Positions 1 to 9,853 are shown, counted from the first letter of the stretch. The stretch is DNA of 64,000 nt from Proteromonas lacertae (GCA_002245135.1 NGBS01000021.1:1-64000), one strand, 5' to 3'. Notes: generated by a model not told the origin, from the sequence alone. Numbers and translations are program-made.

Positions 1-117
1 CAGAATCAGCTAAATCTTTATCTACATTAGCTGTAGGATTAGCTAAATTTGATAAATATCTAACTTTATTTTTTATTACTAGATAAATTTTTGTCTATTA
101 AAGATTTCAATTTTGTC
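1..117 (-). CDS. Partial ORF resembling the C-terminal half of the 364-933 protein
   Basis: The minus-strand frame reads through a segment containing NLANPTANVDKDLADS. This resembles NLANPIATNQRELDDQ inside the next ORF but one (364-933). It therefore looks like part of a related copy that continues past the window edge. No function is recognised, and both copies are probably structural or accessory proteins of the virus-like element. Confidence 0.35.
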
Positions 118-249
118 TTAGATTAGATTGATATATAATTCATTTTCCTCACTATTTATTTCATCCTCATACTGTATCTTTCTCTTTTTATTATTATTTT
201 TATTATGTTGTTTATGTTTACGTGTTCTAACTTGTTTAATAACAGGCAT
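118..249 (-). CDS. Short Lys/Asn-rich ORF of the virus-like element
   Basis: A 43-residue frame starting MPVIKQVRTRKHK, very basic in its first half and acidic towards the end (YEDEINSEENE). No domain is recognised. It is on the same strand as the neighbouring ORFs and separated from them by short AT-rich gaps, as is usual in this element. Its small size makes it tentative. Confidence 0.3.
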   Translation of the reverse strand: MPVIKQVRTRKHKQHNKNNNKKRKIQYEDEINSEENELYINLI

Positions 250-363
250 TAGAAAATATTTAAAAAAAGAAAATAGAAAAATAGAATAATCAAAAATAAA
301 AATATTATCAAAAGAAGAATATTATAATAAAGAATATTATAATATTTATTATATTTATTATTT

Positions 364-933
364 CTATACATCATCTGTTAACATACTATTTAATTTTTTC
401 ATAACTCTATCTTTAAAACCTTTTCTACTATCAGCTCCTGTTGGATCTAATTTAGAAACTTCTTCTCTTGCCTGAGCCAATTTCTTAGCATAGTCAAAAT
501 AATTTGGCCTATTCATGGACTGATACATCATTGAACCAAATAAATGTTGATCGTCTAACTCTCTTTGGTTAGTAGCTATAGGATTTGCTAAATTATTACC
601 TATTTTTAAATCGCTAACATATTGCTGATCTTTTATTCTATCCCTTTCTAACATTTCTTTCATAAGAGATAATTTTTTAATTTCAGAATTATTTTCATCT
701 TTTTTAGCTTCATTTATTTTACCTATTTTATGTTTTATTTGTTCTATTTGTTCATCTCTTAAATTATTTCTATTTTCTACTTCATCTTTTGCTGTTGATG
801 TTAAATAGCTTTGATATAAATTTTGATAATATCTGTTATGATCATATGTAGAATTTTTCTTCTTACCTCTAATTTTCTTTGTTATTTTCTTTTTAATTAA
901 GCGTTGTATGTTCTTTTTAAGATATTTACGCAT
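364..933 (-). CDS. Hypothetical basic protein of the virus-like element
   Basis: 189 residues. The N-terminus is extremely basic (MRKYLKKNIQRLIKKK) and could bind nucleic acid. A charged helical segment follows at residues 50-105, rich in E, K and N and compatible with a coiled coil. The C-terminal third carries LANPIATNQRELDDQHLFG, then a segment ending in a basic stretch. Part of the C-terminal half is echoed at positions 1-117, suggesting a duplicated gene family in the element. No known domain is recognised; a DNA-binding or minor virion protein is a guess from charge alone. Confidence 0.5.
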   Translation of the reverse strand: MRKYLKKNIQRLIKKKITKKIRGKKKNSTYDHNRYYQNLYQSYLTSTAKDEVENRNNLRDEQIEQIKHKIGKINEAKKDENNSEIKKLSLMKEMLERDRIKDQQYVSDLKIGNNLANPIATNQRELDDQHLFGSMMYQSMNRPNYFDYAKKLAQAREEVSKLDPTGADSRKGFKDRVMKKLNSMLTDDV

Positions 934-1020
934 ATTTTATTTATTTAATACAAAAGAAATAAAAATAAAAATAATAGTCAAAATAAAGATTTTAGATATA
1001 ATAAGGATCAATAGGAGTAG

Positions 1021-1668
1021 TTACAATTTCTCTTCCATTAATATCATTAGGAATAATAACATCACTTTCTTCTCTTCTTCCTTTTTTTCATCTTTAATTT
1101 TTTCTTCTTTATCATTTTTATCTTTTTTATTATTATTATTAATTTTAGATTTCATATATTTCTTTTCATATTTAGATAATTTTTCTTGTACTTCATTACA
1201 ATATGCTTGTAATTCCTTCTTTGTCATTCTAGATAAAGGAACACTATCTTCACCTTTTTTTGGTCTTCCACGACCTCTTTTACTAGGAGGTTCATCTAAT
1301 TTATTACTCTTACCTCCAGAATGACTGTGCTTAGATTTTCTAATTTCTATATCCTTAACACCTTTTCTTTTAGGTTTTTCACTATATTTTTTAGACTTTT
1401 TAGATTTGCTATTACTATTATTATTACCATTTCCAACAATATTTTTTATTTTATCTTTATATTGAACATATTCATCTGGATGTTCTGTTTTTAAATAAGT
1501 TTTAATTGTCTCATATAAGAGAGCATTGTCAGAATCATTTTTAATTTTATCGAGATCATCATCTCCTGACTCAGTACTTTCAGATGAATAACTCATTCTA
1601 TCATCCTCTTCCTCTGATTCTGAAGAATAAGATCCTTGTGATTGAGAGTCTTGTTCGCTATCACTCAT
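1021..1668 (-). CDS. Acidic-basic bipartite protein with AT-hook-like motif
   Basis: 215 residues in strongly contrasting blocks. Residues 1-45 are Ser/Glu/Asp-rich (SDSEQDSQSQGSYSSESEEE). Residues 80-130 are Lys-rich and contain KRGRGRPKKG, a good AT-hook-like motif at about residue 130. A coiled-coil-like segment and a Lys/Glu-rich tail follow. The AT hook suggests binding to the minor groove of AT-rich DNA, which would fit packaging or transcription of the element's genome. The protein family is not recognised, and the low-complexity content makes homology claims unsafe. Confidence 0.5.
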   Translation of the reverse strand: MSDSEQDSQSQGSYSSESEEEDDRMSYSSESTESGDDDLDKIKNDSDNALLYETIKTYLKTEHPDEYVQYKDKIKNIVGNGNNNSNSKSKKSKKYSEKPKRKGVKDIEIRKSKHSHSGGKSNKLDEPPSKRGRGRPKKGEDSVPLSRMTKKELQAYCNEVQEKLSKYEKKYMKSKINNNNKKDKNDKEEKIKDEKKEEEKKVMLLFLMILMEEKL

Positions 1669-1771
1669 AATATATTTTTTATTTTATTTATGAAAAATAA
1701 TAATAATAATAATCAAACAAATAATAATAATAGTAATATAATAATAATAAACATTATTAGCAATATTATTT

Positions 1772-2092
1772 TTATGCTCCAGGCACTTTAGTTTTCAAAT
1801 ATGCACTTAATAATGCTTGTTGGTTAGCGCCTCCATTAAAAGGCAATCTGGCACCTCCTCTTCTTCTATGTCTTCTTCTTCTTCCTAAGCCCATCATAGC
1901 TAAGCCATTGCCTACATTATTGTAGCCTAACTCTCTAGCCACTTTAGAGGCTATTTTGTGGTCTTTTGCCCAATTGAAGGCATTGCTTGCACCACTTTTG
2001 ATCTTACCCCATATTGACTTTAAAGAACCACCTCTTCTACGTCTACCTCTTCTAGCATGTCTTCTACGATGTCTTCTGCCACCTAAAACCAT
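1772..2092 (-). CDS. Arg-rich core-like peptide (pX/mu-like)
   Basis: 106 residues with Arg/His/Gly clusters at both ends (GGRRHRRRHARRGRRRRGG near the N-terminus and GRRRRHRRRGG near residue 75). A short amphipathic middle lies between them (WGKIKSGASNAFNWAKDH). Small proteins of this build condense DNA in adenovirus virions (mu/pX), and similar ones occur in adintoviruses and Polintons. The resemblance is in composition and layout only. The next ORF upstream on the same strand has the same design, so the element appears to carry a pair. Confidence 0.5.
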   Translation of the reverse strand: MVLGGRRHRRRHARRGRRRRGGSLKSIWGKIKSGASNAFNWAKDHKIASKVARELGYNNVGNGLAMMGLGRRRRHRRRGGARLPFNGGANQQALLSAYLKTKVPGA

Positions 2093-2342
2093 TTTGATTA
2101 TGTTATTTTAAAAAAAGATGAAAAAAGTAAGAAATAAGTAGAATAATTATTTTAGAGAACTCTATCTTTATTATCTATATAACGATTATCTAAGTTTTTA
2201 GTACTATTACTTCTTCTTCTATATCTTCTTCTTCTTCTTCTTCTACCACCTGTTGAAATTCCTTCTTTTCTAAGACAAGAAGAAGGTCCACCTGATTTTA
2301 TGTGTAATAACTTATTTCCTGATTTATTGCCATATTTTTTAA

Positions 2343-2579
2343 TTATTTCTGACCATTAGTAGCACCACCTCTTCTACTTCTTCTTCTTCTTCTCTTACGT
2401 CCATAACCTACATTACTTACTACATTACCTAGTGCTGGTCCTACACCAGGTATTAAACTAGCAGCTGTAGACAATATCTTAGTTTTCTTTAAAAAGCCTT
2501 TCACACCATCCCAAAACTTACCTTTTCCTATAACATATCTTCTGCAACATTTTCTTTTACTGCTTCTTCTTTTTACCAT
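2343..2579 (-). CDS. Second Arg-rich core-like peptide
   Basis: 78 residues from the start MVKRRSSKRKCCRR. An upstream hydrophobic in-frame extension to 2666 looks like untranslated AT-rich DNA, so the internal Met at 2579 is preferred. The middle is hydrophobic and amphipathic (FWDGVKGFLKKTKILSTAAS, then a Gly/Pro/Val stretch), and the end is GRKRRRRRSRRGG. The layout of Arg cluster, amphipathic helix and Arg cluster matches the neighbouring 1772-2092 protein and resembles small DNA-condensing or membrane-active virion proteins. Function is inferred from composition. Confidence 0.5.
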   Translation of the reverse strand: MVKRRSSKRKCCRRYVIGKGKFWDGVKGFLKKTKILSTAASLIPGVGPALGNVVSNVGYGRKRRRRRSRRGGATNGQK

Positions 2580-2682
2580 AATAAATAAAACTATTTTAAA
2601 AATATGAAAATAAGAAATAACTTCTATTATGTTTATTATATCTATAAGCATTATATATTCAATCAATCAATAAAAGAATAAA

Positions 2683-2946
2683 ATGTCAGAAGGTCCTATT
2701 CCAGATTATCAATTTCAAAGTGGTGTTGCTCCACAAGCAGATGGTCATAATCCTGTATATATACAAACACCTCAACAACAGCAACAACAGCAGCAAAATG
2801 AACAAGAATTACAACAAATTCTTCAACAAATACCACCAGATGTTAGACAATTATTATCAACATTGAATCCAGGCACATATCGAGAAGCATTAAGAATATT
2901 AAATCAAATGGCTGACGAAGTATTAATGCAAGACATACCTTCATAA
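2683..2946 (+). CDS. Gln-rich small protein of the virus-like element
   Basis: 87 residues. A Gly/Pro-containing N-terminus is followed by a polyglutamine stretch around residues 30-38 and a helical C-terminal half (DVRQLLSTLNPGTYREALRI). This is the first plus-strand ORF, and the element switches coding strand at about 2.67 kb. No family is recognised. Confidence 0.45.
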   Translation: MSEGPIPDYQFQSGVAPQADGHNPVYIQTPQQQQQQQQNEQELQQILQQIPPDVRQLLSTLNPGTYREALRILNQMADEVLMQDIPS

Positions 2947-3020
2947 ATAACCATAATATAAATATCTGTTATACTTTTAATAATAACTATTCTTTGTTTT
3001 TTCTTTTGTAATAATATAAA

Positions 3021-3362
3021 ATGAGTTCTAACAATAATAACAAAAAGTTCCAAACTACTAGGCACATATTTAACATAGTAGACGATGATTTGAGTGATAA
3101 TCCAGACCATAACTTAGAAAATATAACTGCTAAGAAAAGAAAGCATAATGCTCAACAGGATTATGAGGATATGATGGATTACTTCTATGGAGAAGCTGAA
3201 GGTTGTGGAGGTTCAGACGATGAGGATTCATACGATTCTGAAGATGATGAAAATGCATCAGATGTCGATTCAGAAGGTAACTTAATAGGTTTCATAACTA
3301 ACGATGACGATGATGATGAGTCATATGAGCCAACAGAATCTGAAGAGGAGGAGGAGGAATAA
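3021..3362 (+). CDS. Highly acidic hypothetical protein
   Basis: 113 residues. The N-terminal 45 residues are mixed and the rest is Asp/Glu/Ser-rich (DDEDSYDSEDDENASD and a terminal EEEEEE run). It could be a histone- or core-protein-binding acidic protein, a plausible partner for the Arg-rich peptides nearby, but that is conjecture. Coding-like composition continues in the about 200 bases that follow. Confidence 0.4.
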   Translation: MSSNNNNKKFQTTRHIFNIVDDDLSDNPDHNLENITAKKRKHNAQQDYEDMMDYFYGEAEGCGGSDDEDSYDSEDDENASDVDSEGNLIGFITNDDDDDESYEPTESEEEEEE

Positions 3363-3604
3363 ACATCTAGCGATGATGATATGCAAGATAAAAATAAAGA
3401 TGATATAATAATAATAAAAGGTAAAAGAAAAAATATAACAAATGCTTTATTAAACTCATTAGCTCCATTTAGGAAGCATTTAGTCAAAAAGGACGGTTCT
3501 AAAGCCGGTTCCGAAAACCGAGAAAGCGACTTAGTTGAAAATCTCTCAGATTCTGAGTAATATTTTTATTAAATTTTTTTTGCTATTTTTTTTTTGTTAT
3601 TATT

Positions 3605-4225
3605 ATGTCAACAAAAAGTATATGGGAGCCTATGCAAAGTGATACTAACAACCAGGCTGTATATAAAATACCTTCTGTAGCTAACGCGCCAAATGCAGAA
3701 TCTAATAAATCTAATGAGTCTATAAGAAATGAAGTACCTGCATTAAATTTATCTGAAGCAGAAAGAATTAACCAGGAGGCAGAAGATATATTAAAGAAGC
3801 TAAGTCAAAGTAGATCAGTAAATGAATTACCTATAGGTGGTTGTAATGAGATTACTGGTCATGTAAACATAGCATCACCTCAGCAAATAGAAAATATACT
3901 ACTTATGTGGAAACTTGTACTTTTAGAGAATCCAAGTGAATGTAATATATTCAATCTATGTAATAGTCAAAAGATTAATTTCTGTGTAAGACATATAGAT
4001 CCTATTATTAGATTATGTGAAAATGCAAGTACTCCATATGGTATTATTATAAGAAGTTTAAATCAAACAGTGAAAGCATTATTTGAAATATCTTCAGAAA
4101 ATAGAAGTAATTTTATATGTGTATGTAAAACAGAGAGAGAATGGGATCTTTATGATAAGTTATGTTATCATATATTTAATACAATAAGCACAATTCAAAA
4201 TACAGAAATAGTTGCTTATTTTTAA
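3605..4225 (+). CDS. Hypothetical protein of the virus-like element
   Basis: 206 residues. The first 80 are polar and probably disordered. Residues 85-206 form a compact-looking helical region with several Cys residues (CNEITG, CNIFNLC, FCVRHIDP, CENAS, FICVCKTE). The start MSTKSIWEP follows an A/T-rich leader. No family is recognised. It lies between the acidic ORF and a protein with a possible nucleic-acid-binding fold, on the same strand, and may be part of an early or replication gene set. Confidence 0.45.
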   Translation: MSTKSIWEPMQSDTNNQAVYKIPSVANAPNAESNKSNESIRNEVPALNLSEAERINQEAEDILKKLSQSRSVNELPIGGCNEITGHVNIASPQQIENILLMWKLVLLENPSECNIFNLCNSQKINFCVRHIDPIIRLCENASTPYGIIIRSLNQTVKALFEISSENRSNFICVCKTEREWDLYDKLCYHIFNTISTIQNTEIVAYF

Positions 4226-4375
4226 ATTTACAATTAATTAATATTAATTATAATTATTTCATTTTATATTTGAAATTTTGAAACGACTAAATAACTAAAA
4301 GCCTCACATGATCTTTATTTTGAATTTCTATTGGACCACTTGTAATTAGTAATTCATTGGTTGAGAATATCTTTT

Positions 4376-5119
4376 ATGTCTGTCACCTATCAAATAGATA
4401 AAGAGAATGTTTATGTAAGCTTACCACAAGTTAATATAGCTTACTTAACATTCCAAGGTAAATATAAACAAGTAGAAGCAAAAACTAATTATCATTTGTT
4501 ATCCTTTAATAGAATTAAGGTGCAGACATATAATAATGTAGCTATAAGAAATTTACAGAAGGAAGTGGTCCAACCATTAAACAAATTATATATTGGGATT
4601 ATTAATCAGATGTATTCCGAATTCAAGAACGATCCAGATTTATTGGAGTTGATTATGAAGTGGGGAAATAAGCTTTATTTCAAGTTCCCTAAAGAAAACA
4701 TGGAATCTCCTAAAGTTAATGTTTGGAGTTGGGATTCAAAAGGTTATAATATTATGGAAGGTAGACTTCATTGGTGTGAATTTGATGTAAGAATCAGACA
4801 ATTTTCTGTGATTCAATCTAAAGATGGTGTAGGCAACTTTTATATTTATCCTAAATTTGAGTTGGATTCTAGTATTGTAGATTTAACACCATCTACTAAA
4901 CTTATAGAAGATGTTAGTAATGTAGAATCAGAATCTGGAATTGTAGCACCTAATAATTCTGCTATTAATGATGATGATGATTTAGAGAATGCAGATACAG
5001 AACCAACAACACCTAATTTGAATTTAAGTGTTAAAAGAGAAACATATGGTTCTGCTAATGATTTTAATAATAATAATAATAGACAGAATAATGTTAACAA
5101 GAAGTATAAAAAGAATTAG
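4376..5119 (+). CDS. Hypothetical protein, possible nucleic-acid-binding fold with acidic tail
   Basis: 247 residues from the start MSVTYQIDKENVYV; an upstream in-frame Met gives five extra residues. The first 155 residues look globular and beta-rich, with aromatic segments such as VNVWSWDSKGY and GRLHWCEFDVRIRQF. The last 90 are disordered, with an acidic run (DDDDLENADTE) and an Asn/Lys-rich end. A beta-rich head plus acidic tail is the layout of many virus single-stranded-DNA-binding proteins, but I see no diagnostic motif, so this is only a possibility. Confidence 0.45.
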   Translation: MSVTYQIDKENVYVSLPQVNIAYLTFQGKYKQVEAKTNYHLLSFNRIKVQTYNNVAIRNLQKEVVQPLNKLYIGIINQMYSEFKNDPDLLELIMKWGNKLYFKFPKENMESPKVNVWSWDSKGYNIMEGRLHWCEFDVRIRQFSVIQSKDGVGNFYIYPKFELDSSIVDLTPSTKLIEDVSNVESESGIVAPNNSAINDDDDLENADTEPTTPNLNLSVKRETYGSANDFNNNNNRQNNVNKKYKKN

Positions 5120-5177
5120 TTTAATTAATACTAATTATTAGTAATTACTAATTACTAATTACTAATTACTACTACTA

Positions 5178-5885
5178 TTAAAATGTTTCACCTTTATAAT
5201 ATCTGTTAGTATAAATATAACAAGTTTGAATAGGAATTTCAAAAATTCCTTCTTCTATATTCATATATTCAATACTAAAATGTATATTAGTATGAGCAAT
5301 TTGTTCGTTTAAATATAAAGATCGTAAAATATTAGATCCTCTATCATTTACTATAATTTCTAAACCCATACCTCCACCTACATCTATTAAATCAAGATAT
5401 TCATTTAAACTATTTTTATATGATTCATTTGGTATATTCCAATCATCTAATCTTTTGATTTCAAATTTACCATAATTACTAACATCTTGATAGAAAATAA
5501 TAGGTTGTTTGATCTTAAAAAGTATATAATTAGGATAAAAATCTAAATGAATTATGTGAGAACTTGAATATGTCTTACCAAAGTTCCAAACAGTAAAAGA
5601 GAATGAAACCATTTGTCTTCCACATAATGTTGGATATCCAATAGGAGTTAATCCTTGAGCTATATAACGTTGAATTTGTATCACATGTTTAGTTGTTGCT
5701 AATCCAATAATATCATCTTTCTTTACAACATCTTTAACATCTTCTTTAGATGCTAATACTGTAACATCTGGCATTTTAGTATTTTGTTCTTCAATCATAT
5801 TTTCAATCTTAGTTAATTCCTTACTCACTGCTCCTATATCTCCACTACTAGATACAGCTATTTTTTTTGCTACATGTCCAAACAT
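5178..5885 (-). CDS. Probable minor capsid (penton-like) protein
   Basis: 235 residues from the Met at 5885 (MFGHVAKKIAVSSS). The N-terminus has a helical segment (residues 15-60). The C-terminal about 150 residues are beta-rich, with repeated hydrophobic-aromatic strands (MVSFSFTVWNFGK, HIIHLDFYPNYILFKI, IEYMNIEEGIFEIPIQ). Size, position next to the ATPase and upstream capsid gene, and predicted beta content fit the single-jelly-roll penton proteins of Polintons and polinton-like viruses. The assignment rests on context, not on a recognised motif. Confidence 0.45.
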   Translation of the reverse strand: MFGHVAKKIAVSSSGDIGAVSKELTKIENMIEEQNTKMPDVTVLASKEDVKDVVKKDDIIGLATTKHVIQIQRYIAQGLTPIGYPTLCGRQMVSFSFTVWNFGKTYSSSHIIHLDFYPNYILFKIKQPIIFYQDVSNYGKFEIKRLDDWNIPNESYKNSLNEYLDLIDVGGGMGLEIIVNDRGSNILRSLYLNEQIAHTNIHFSIEYMNIEEGIFEIPIQTCYIYTNRYYKGETF

Positions 5886-5970
5886 ATTTATGTTATATTG
5901 GCAATAAGAAAAAATAAATAAAAATAAAATAAAAATAATAAAAAACATTATTATTAAATAATAACATATA

Positions 5971-6777
5971 TTATTCACTATCAGAATTATTAGAAATATC
6001 AGTATCAATATCACTATCGCTTATATCACTATTAATATTATTAAACTTTAAATCAAAATTTATTCTAAATTCATGCGTTACGTTGTCTATGTATAAGAAA
6101 GAATGGTTATTATAAGTAGTAGCTGTTTTATAAAGATCTTTGAACTTATTAAAATCTATCCATATATTTAAACTATGATATAAGTTCTTTAAATTAGCTT
6201 GGGAAAGATTCTTAAAAACTAAGCAATAGTCAAGTTGTAACCTAGAACTAGGTGTTATATCAGTTATATATTGACTTGAAATAATTACTTTACTTTTATA
6301 ATGTCTATTAGACTTTAATAACTTTGAAATAGATCTATTGCATAAGTCATAAGATATATCATCAAAAATAAATATATTTTCAGGATAGTCAAAATTCTTT
6401 TTATCTACTTCTTTTATATTTTCTAATGCAGCATCTAAAACGTTTATTCTTTCATCATCTACTATACTATCATAACAGTGATACTCTATTTCATTATATT
6501 TCAACATATCTGTTATTTTTTCATAAATTATATCTTTTGTTATTGTGCCAACAAAGAAATAAACTACTTGATCACTTTTGGATAATAACAGGTGTTGAAT
6601 CATATTAAAAATTAAAGTTGTTTTACCAGAATTTTTCTTAGCTAATACAAAAATATTGCAGAAAGGTTTTGAAAAGTAATCATAACCAACAACAGATTTT
6701 TTACCCTTTTTCTTTTTTATTTTTTCAACAGACTCTACAGGGTTTATTGTAATATCGTTTATTTTTTCAAGTTGCAT
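5971..6777 (-). CDS. Genome-packaging ATPase (FtsK-HerA/A32-like)
   Basis: 268 residues. The Walker A loop is VLAKKNSGKTTLIFNMIQ (about residues 46-63) and a Walker B-like strand is NIFIFDDIS (about residues 135-143), followed by a sensor-like SSQYITD. This arrangement matches A32-type packaging ATPases of Polintons, adintoviruses, virophages and large DNA viruses. These pump the genome into a preformed capsid. The C-terminus is Asp/Ser-rich and its end overlaps the penton-like reading region slightly. It is the best-supported call in the element. Confidence 0.75.
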   Translation of the reverse strand: MQLEKINDITINPVESVEKIKKKKGKKSVVGYDYFSKPFCNIFVLAKKNSGKTTLIFNMIQHLLLSKSDQVVYFFVGTITKDIIYEKITDMLKYNEIEYHCYDSIVDDERINVLDAALENIKEVDKKNFDYPENIFIFDDISYDLCNRSISKLLKSNRHYKSKVIISSQYITDITPSSRLQLDYCLVFKNLSQANLKNLYHSLNIWIDFNKFKDLYKTATTYNNHSFLYIDNVTHEFRINFDLKFNNINSDISDSDIDTDISNNSDSE

Positions 6778-6864
6778 TTATTTAATATAAGAAATATTAA
6801 AAACAAAAAGAATAATAGAAATAGTCGATATAAGTAATATAAGAAGAATAAAGAGAATAGTTAT

Positions 6865-8300
6865 TTAAACAACACTAACAGTACCACTTCCATTAATAGT
6901 ACATAATCTACCTGTAATAATATAAAATTTATGACATATTCTATGTGCTGTAAATGCTGGATCTCCAGGACAACTAATTTCAAAAGTAATTTTTAAATCA
7001 GCAGCTAAAGGTCTACCTGCTTGATTTTTAATATTATCTAAATCTCTTGAACCAAAGTTTAAAATTTCAAAAATTTCTCATTGAAACTTTTATCTTGTCT
7101 GAAAACATCATACCAAGAATCTTTAAAATAATCTTGTACCATCATATAACTATCATAATATTGCATTAAAGCATAATCTGGTTGATGAACAAAGTCGTTT
7201 ATCATCCATCTAAATTGTGCATTTTCTGGTATACGTAACCATTTACTTTCGTCTTCATCCCAGGGTCTATAAATAATAAATCTTAAAAATGGTCCATTAG
7301 AACTATTCAATGTAAAACTATAATTGAATATTCCATTAGGAGAACTATAAGAAACTTGATGACATCTAAAATCATTGAATTGTATTGGTTTAGATAAACA
7401 ATAGTTTTTAGTATTGTTATTGCATTGACTATCTTTATTATAATATGCATAAAATCTCATATTTTCTATTTTTATGTTATTCTCAACAACTTCTGCTGTA
7501 CTAAAAGTACATGTATTATCTAAAGTATTGTCAGCTGTTTTATAAGCACCTTTAAGAGCATAAGATTTAAATGGACCAAATTTATCAATAGTTTGGAATT
7601 TAATACATATATACATACGTTCTGCAAAGAATACATCACTTTTCATTGCTGCAAATGTATTATAAAATCTTCCTAAAGGTATTTTAACATGTAATCTAAA
7701 TTCTGGCTCATTATCATATGTATAATGATCACCGTCAGAATTTGATATTTTATTATTATTATTCCATGGTATTTGAAACTCAGCTTCATCTTGAACAACT
7801 TTATCTTTTACATTATCATTCCATTTTAACTGTATGCCATCATAATAATTTGCTTGATAGTATTGATCTGGTCTTTTACGAACAATTTCATCCATAAATA
7901 TTCTAAAAGGTTCATAACTATCATCTAATCTTACTAAATCTGTACCTGTCTGGTTACAGATACGGAATGAAGCAATACCAAAACCTTCTTTTAATCCTTT
8001 AATAAAATTAGGATAACTATCTTTATCACTAGTTTTATCACCTGTCCATCCTTTTACAGTTTTTTTAATTTGTGTAGTTCTAACAACAAGATCATACTGA
8101 ATGTAAGACTTAGACAAGTAAATAATGTTATCTCCGCTTAATTCAAACTTTATTTCTTGAGTATATGTATCCCCATTTATAGTCCAATCACTTGCTGAGC
8201 CAACTGGACTTAATTTTACATACTGATAAAAAGGAAGCATAACAGGTGTCTCTACACCATGTTTTTGTTCTTTAGGAATAGATAAAGACATATTAAGCAA
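6865..8300 (-). pseudogene. Probable major capsid protein, double-jelly-roll type (broken)
   Basis: The largest coding region of the element, about 475 codons in all, with about one break. It is beta-rich and full of aromatic residues. The N-terminal part runs from MSLSIPKEQKHGVE through a strand-rich region (LSKSYIQYDLVVR). A second beta domain includes RFIIYRPWDEDESKW. Position next to the ATPase and penton-like genes, and a length in the usual 450-600 residue range, fit the double-jelly-roll major capsid protein of Polintons and their kin. The identification is by context and secondary-structure impression. Confidence 0.5.
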
Positions 8301-8327
8301 AGAAATAATAGATTAAAAAGAAATTAA

Positions 8328-8564
8328 TTAAGTTCTTTTAAAAACAACAATACTCATACAAAACTCTATATTATCTAAATTCAACTCATAACCATTTTGC
8401 TGTGTAATCTGCAAAATGATCTGACCATTACTATAAGTATTATTAAACTTTTTACTAGTATTAAAAATATCATAATTCTGATAAGTGATAAAACTTGATT
8501 CAGGATTTGTTATTGGAATACTATCTAAAACATGACTATCTTGATCTATATTTACTATATCCAT
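8328..8564 (-). CDS. Short ORF of unknown function beside the capsid gene
   Basis: 78 residues, start MDIVNIDQDSHVL. It contains two beta-like strands (QIILQITQQNGYELN and IEFCMSIVVFKRT). It may be a small virion protein or a fragment of a larger one. This stretch of the element appears partly broken. Confidence 0.3.
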   Translation of the reverse strand: MDIVNIDQDSHVLDSIPITNPESSFITYQNYDIFNTSKKFNNTYSNGQIILQITQQNGYELNLDNIEFCMSIVVFKRT

Positions 8565-8617
8565 TCTAATAGTAATGGAAGTAACCCATATTAAAGTAGG
8601 TCTGAAAGGTAATTGAA

Positions 8618-8962
8618 CTAATGGTAATTGTCTTTCAATATATCTTTCTTTGTTATCTTAATCATACCTGGTTCAAATTTAATATTACCTTCTGGATTAT
8701 AACAATCAAAATAACCTTTCTTTGATATACCAAAATATTTATATGCTAAATCCTTAGTAACTATTTTAATAGTTTTAATCCAACATATTGGATAACTATA
8801 TTTACCACTACTTCTAACAGGATCATATAAGACTGTTGTTTTACCAACTATTTGTAAGTGATTAGTTTGAAAATCATCTTTATCATCTATTTCAAATACA
8901 TCACCTATAAACATTTGCATATTCTTATCATCCTCTGATAATACTTCTTCATTATAAGGCAT
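8618..8962 (-). CDS. Hypothetical protein of the virus-like element
   Basis: 114 residues, start MPYNEEVLSEDDK. Acidic N-terminus, then alternating hydrophobic residues (VGKTTVLYDP, PICWIKTIKIVTKD) and a basic C-terminus. No family is recognised. Together with the ORFs on either side it may be the remains of a larger gene. Confidence 0.35.
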   Translation of the reverse strand: MPYNEEVLSEDDKNMQMFIGDVFEIDDKDDFQTNHLQIVGKTTVLYDPVRSSGKYSYPICWIKTIKIVTKDLAYKYFGISKKGYFDCYNPEGNIKFEPGMIKITKKDILKDNYH

Positions 8963-8970
8963 AAAATCTT

Positions 8971-9186
8971 TTAATGTAATATCTTTGAATAATCTTCATC
9001 GAATGCAGGTAAATGCAAAACTTTTTTATACTTAGTAGAAAACTGATTAGCAGAAGATACCATATCAGAATTAAGGTAATAAGTACGATGTTCATAAGGA
9101 ATCATTTGTTTTTTTATGAGTGTGTAACCGAAATTGAAGAAATAAGCATAATAAGCATTATTAATATTATAAGCATTTTTGCACAA
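8971..9186 (-). CDS. Hypothetical ORF at the divergent switch point
   Basis: 71 residues on the minus strand. The more protein-like part begins at the internal Met of MIPYEHRTYYLNSD. No domain is recognised. Coding switches to the plus strand immediately to the right. Confidence 0.3.
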   Translation of the reverse strand: MCKNAYNINNAYYAYFFNFGYTLIKKQMIPYEHRTYYLNSDMVSSANQFSTKYKKVLHLPAFDEDYSKILH

Positions 9187-9214
9187 TTTAATATTTTTAA
9201 TTTCTGTTTATACA

Positions 9215-9853
9215 ATGAGCGTAGAAAATTCTAAGCAATCTAAAAAGGTTAATCTATGTTTGAATAACTTAGATAAGCATATAATAATGCGATGTTTCAG
9301 AAATGATGGTAAAATTAGATCTCCCACAAGAACTAAACTTTATAATTACATCTCTGGTATGAAGTCTGAACTCACATACAACGAAATTAGATATATACTA
9401 CAGTACATTGATCCAGAGTATCAATGCGATGTAGAAGAAAGGCTTAAAAAAGGCTTATGGTTTAGAGACTTAAGTAAAGAATTCGCAATAGATGAGAACA
9501 ATTTACCTCCATTCTCATCATCATCATTCATTAGAAGTTTTAATAACAAAGAGAAGAGGACTATGGGTCAAAAAAGGATTATAGAAAACCAACAAAACAT
9601 TCAACAACAATTAAAGAAGATAATTAATCTAAATGAACAAGTCAAGAAGATAATCCCATCTGAGACACTTATTAAAAACACATCAAAAGTAATAAATAGT
9701 AATTATAATACACTTTATTCTCTAAATAATAGAGAAAGTAATAGTAATAGCAATCTATCTCTTGATAGCATTAATGATATCGCACGTGATGAATGTTATA
9801 TGAGTTACAACAATCTATTTAATGATAGTTTGAATAATGGTTATATGTATTAA
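9215..9853 (+). CDS. Hypothetical helical protein of the virus-like element
   Basis: 212 residues from MSVENSKQSKKVN; a longer in-frame start lies at 9179. The first 110 residues look like a helical domain with many charged residues (CLNNLDKHIIMRCFRNDGK, ELTYNEIRYILQYIDPE). A Gln/Lys/Ile-rich coiled-coil-like segment and an Asn/Ser-rich end follow. No family is recognised. It is divergent from the capsid-side genes and may belong to a separate transcription unit. Confidence 0.45.
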   Translation: MSVENSKQSKKVNLCLNNLDKHIIMRCFRNDGKIRSPTRTKLYNYISGMKSELTYNEIRYILQYIDPEYQCDVEERLKKGLWFRDLSKEFAIDENNLPPFSSSSFIRSFNNKEKRTMGQKRIIENQQNIQQQLKKIINLNEQVKKIIPSETLIKNTSKVINSNYNTLYSLNNRESNSNSNLSLDSINDIARDECYMSYNNLFNDSLNNGYMY

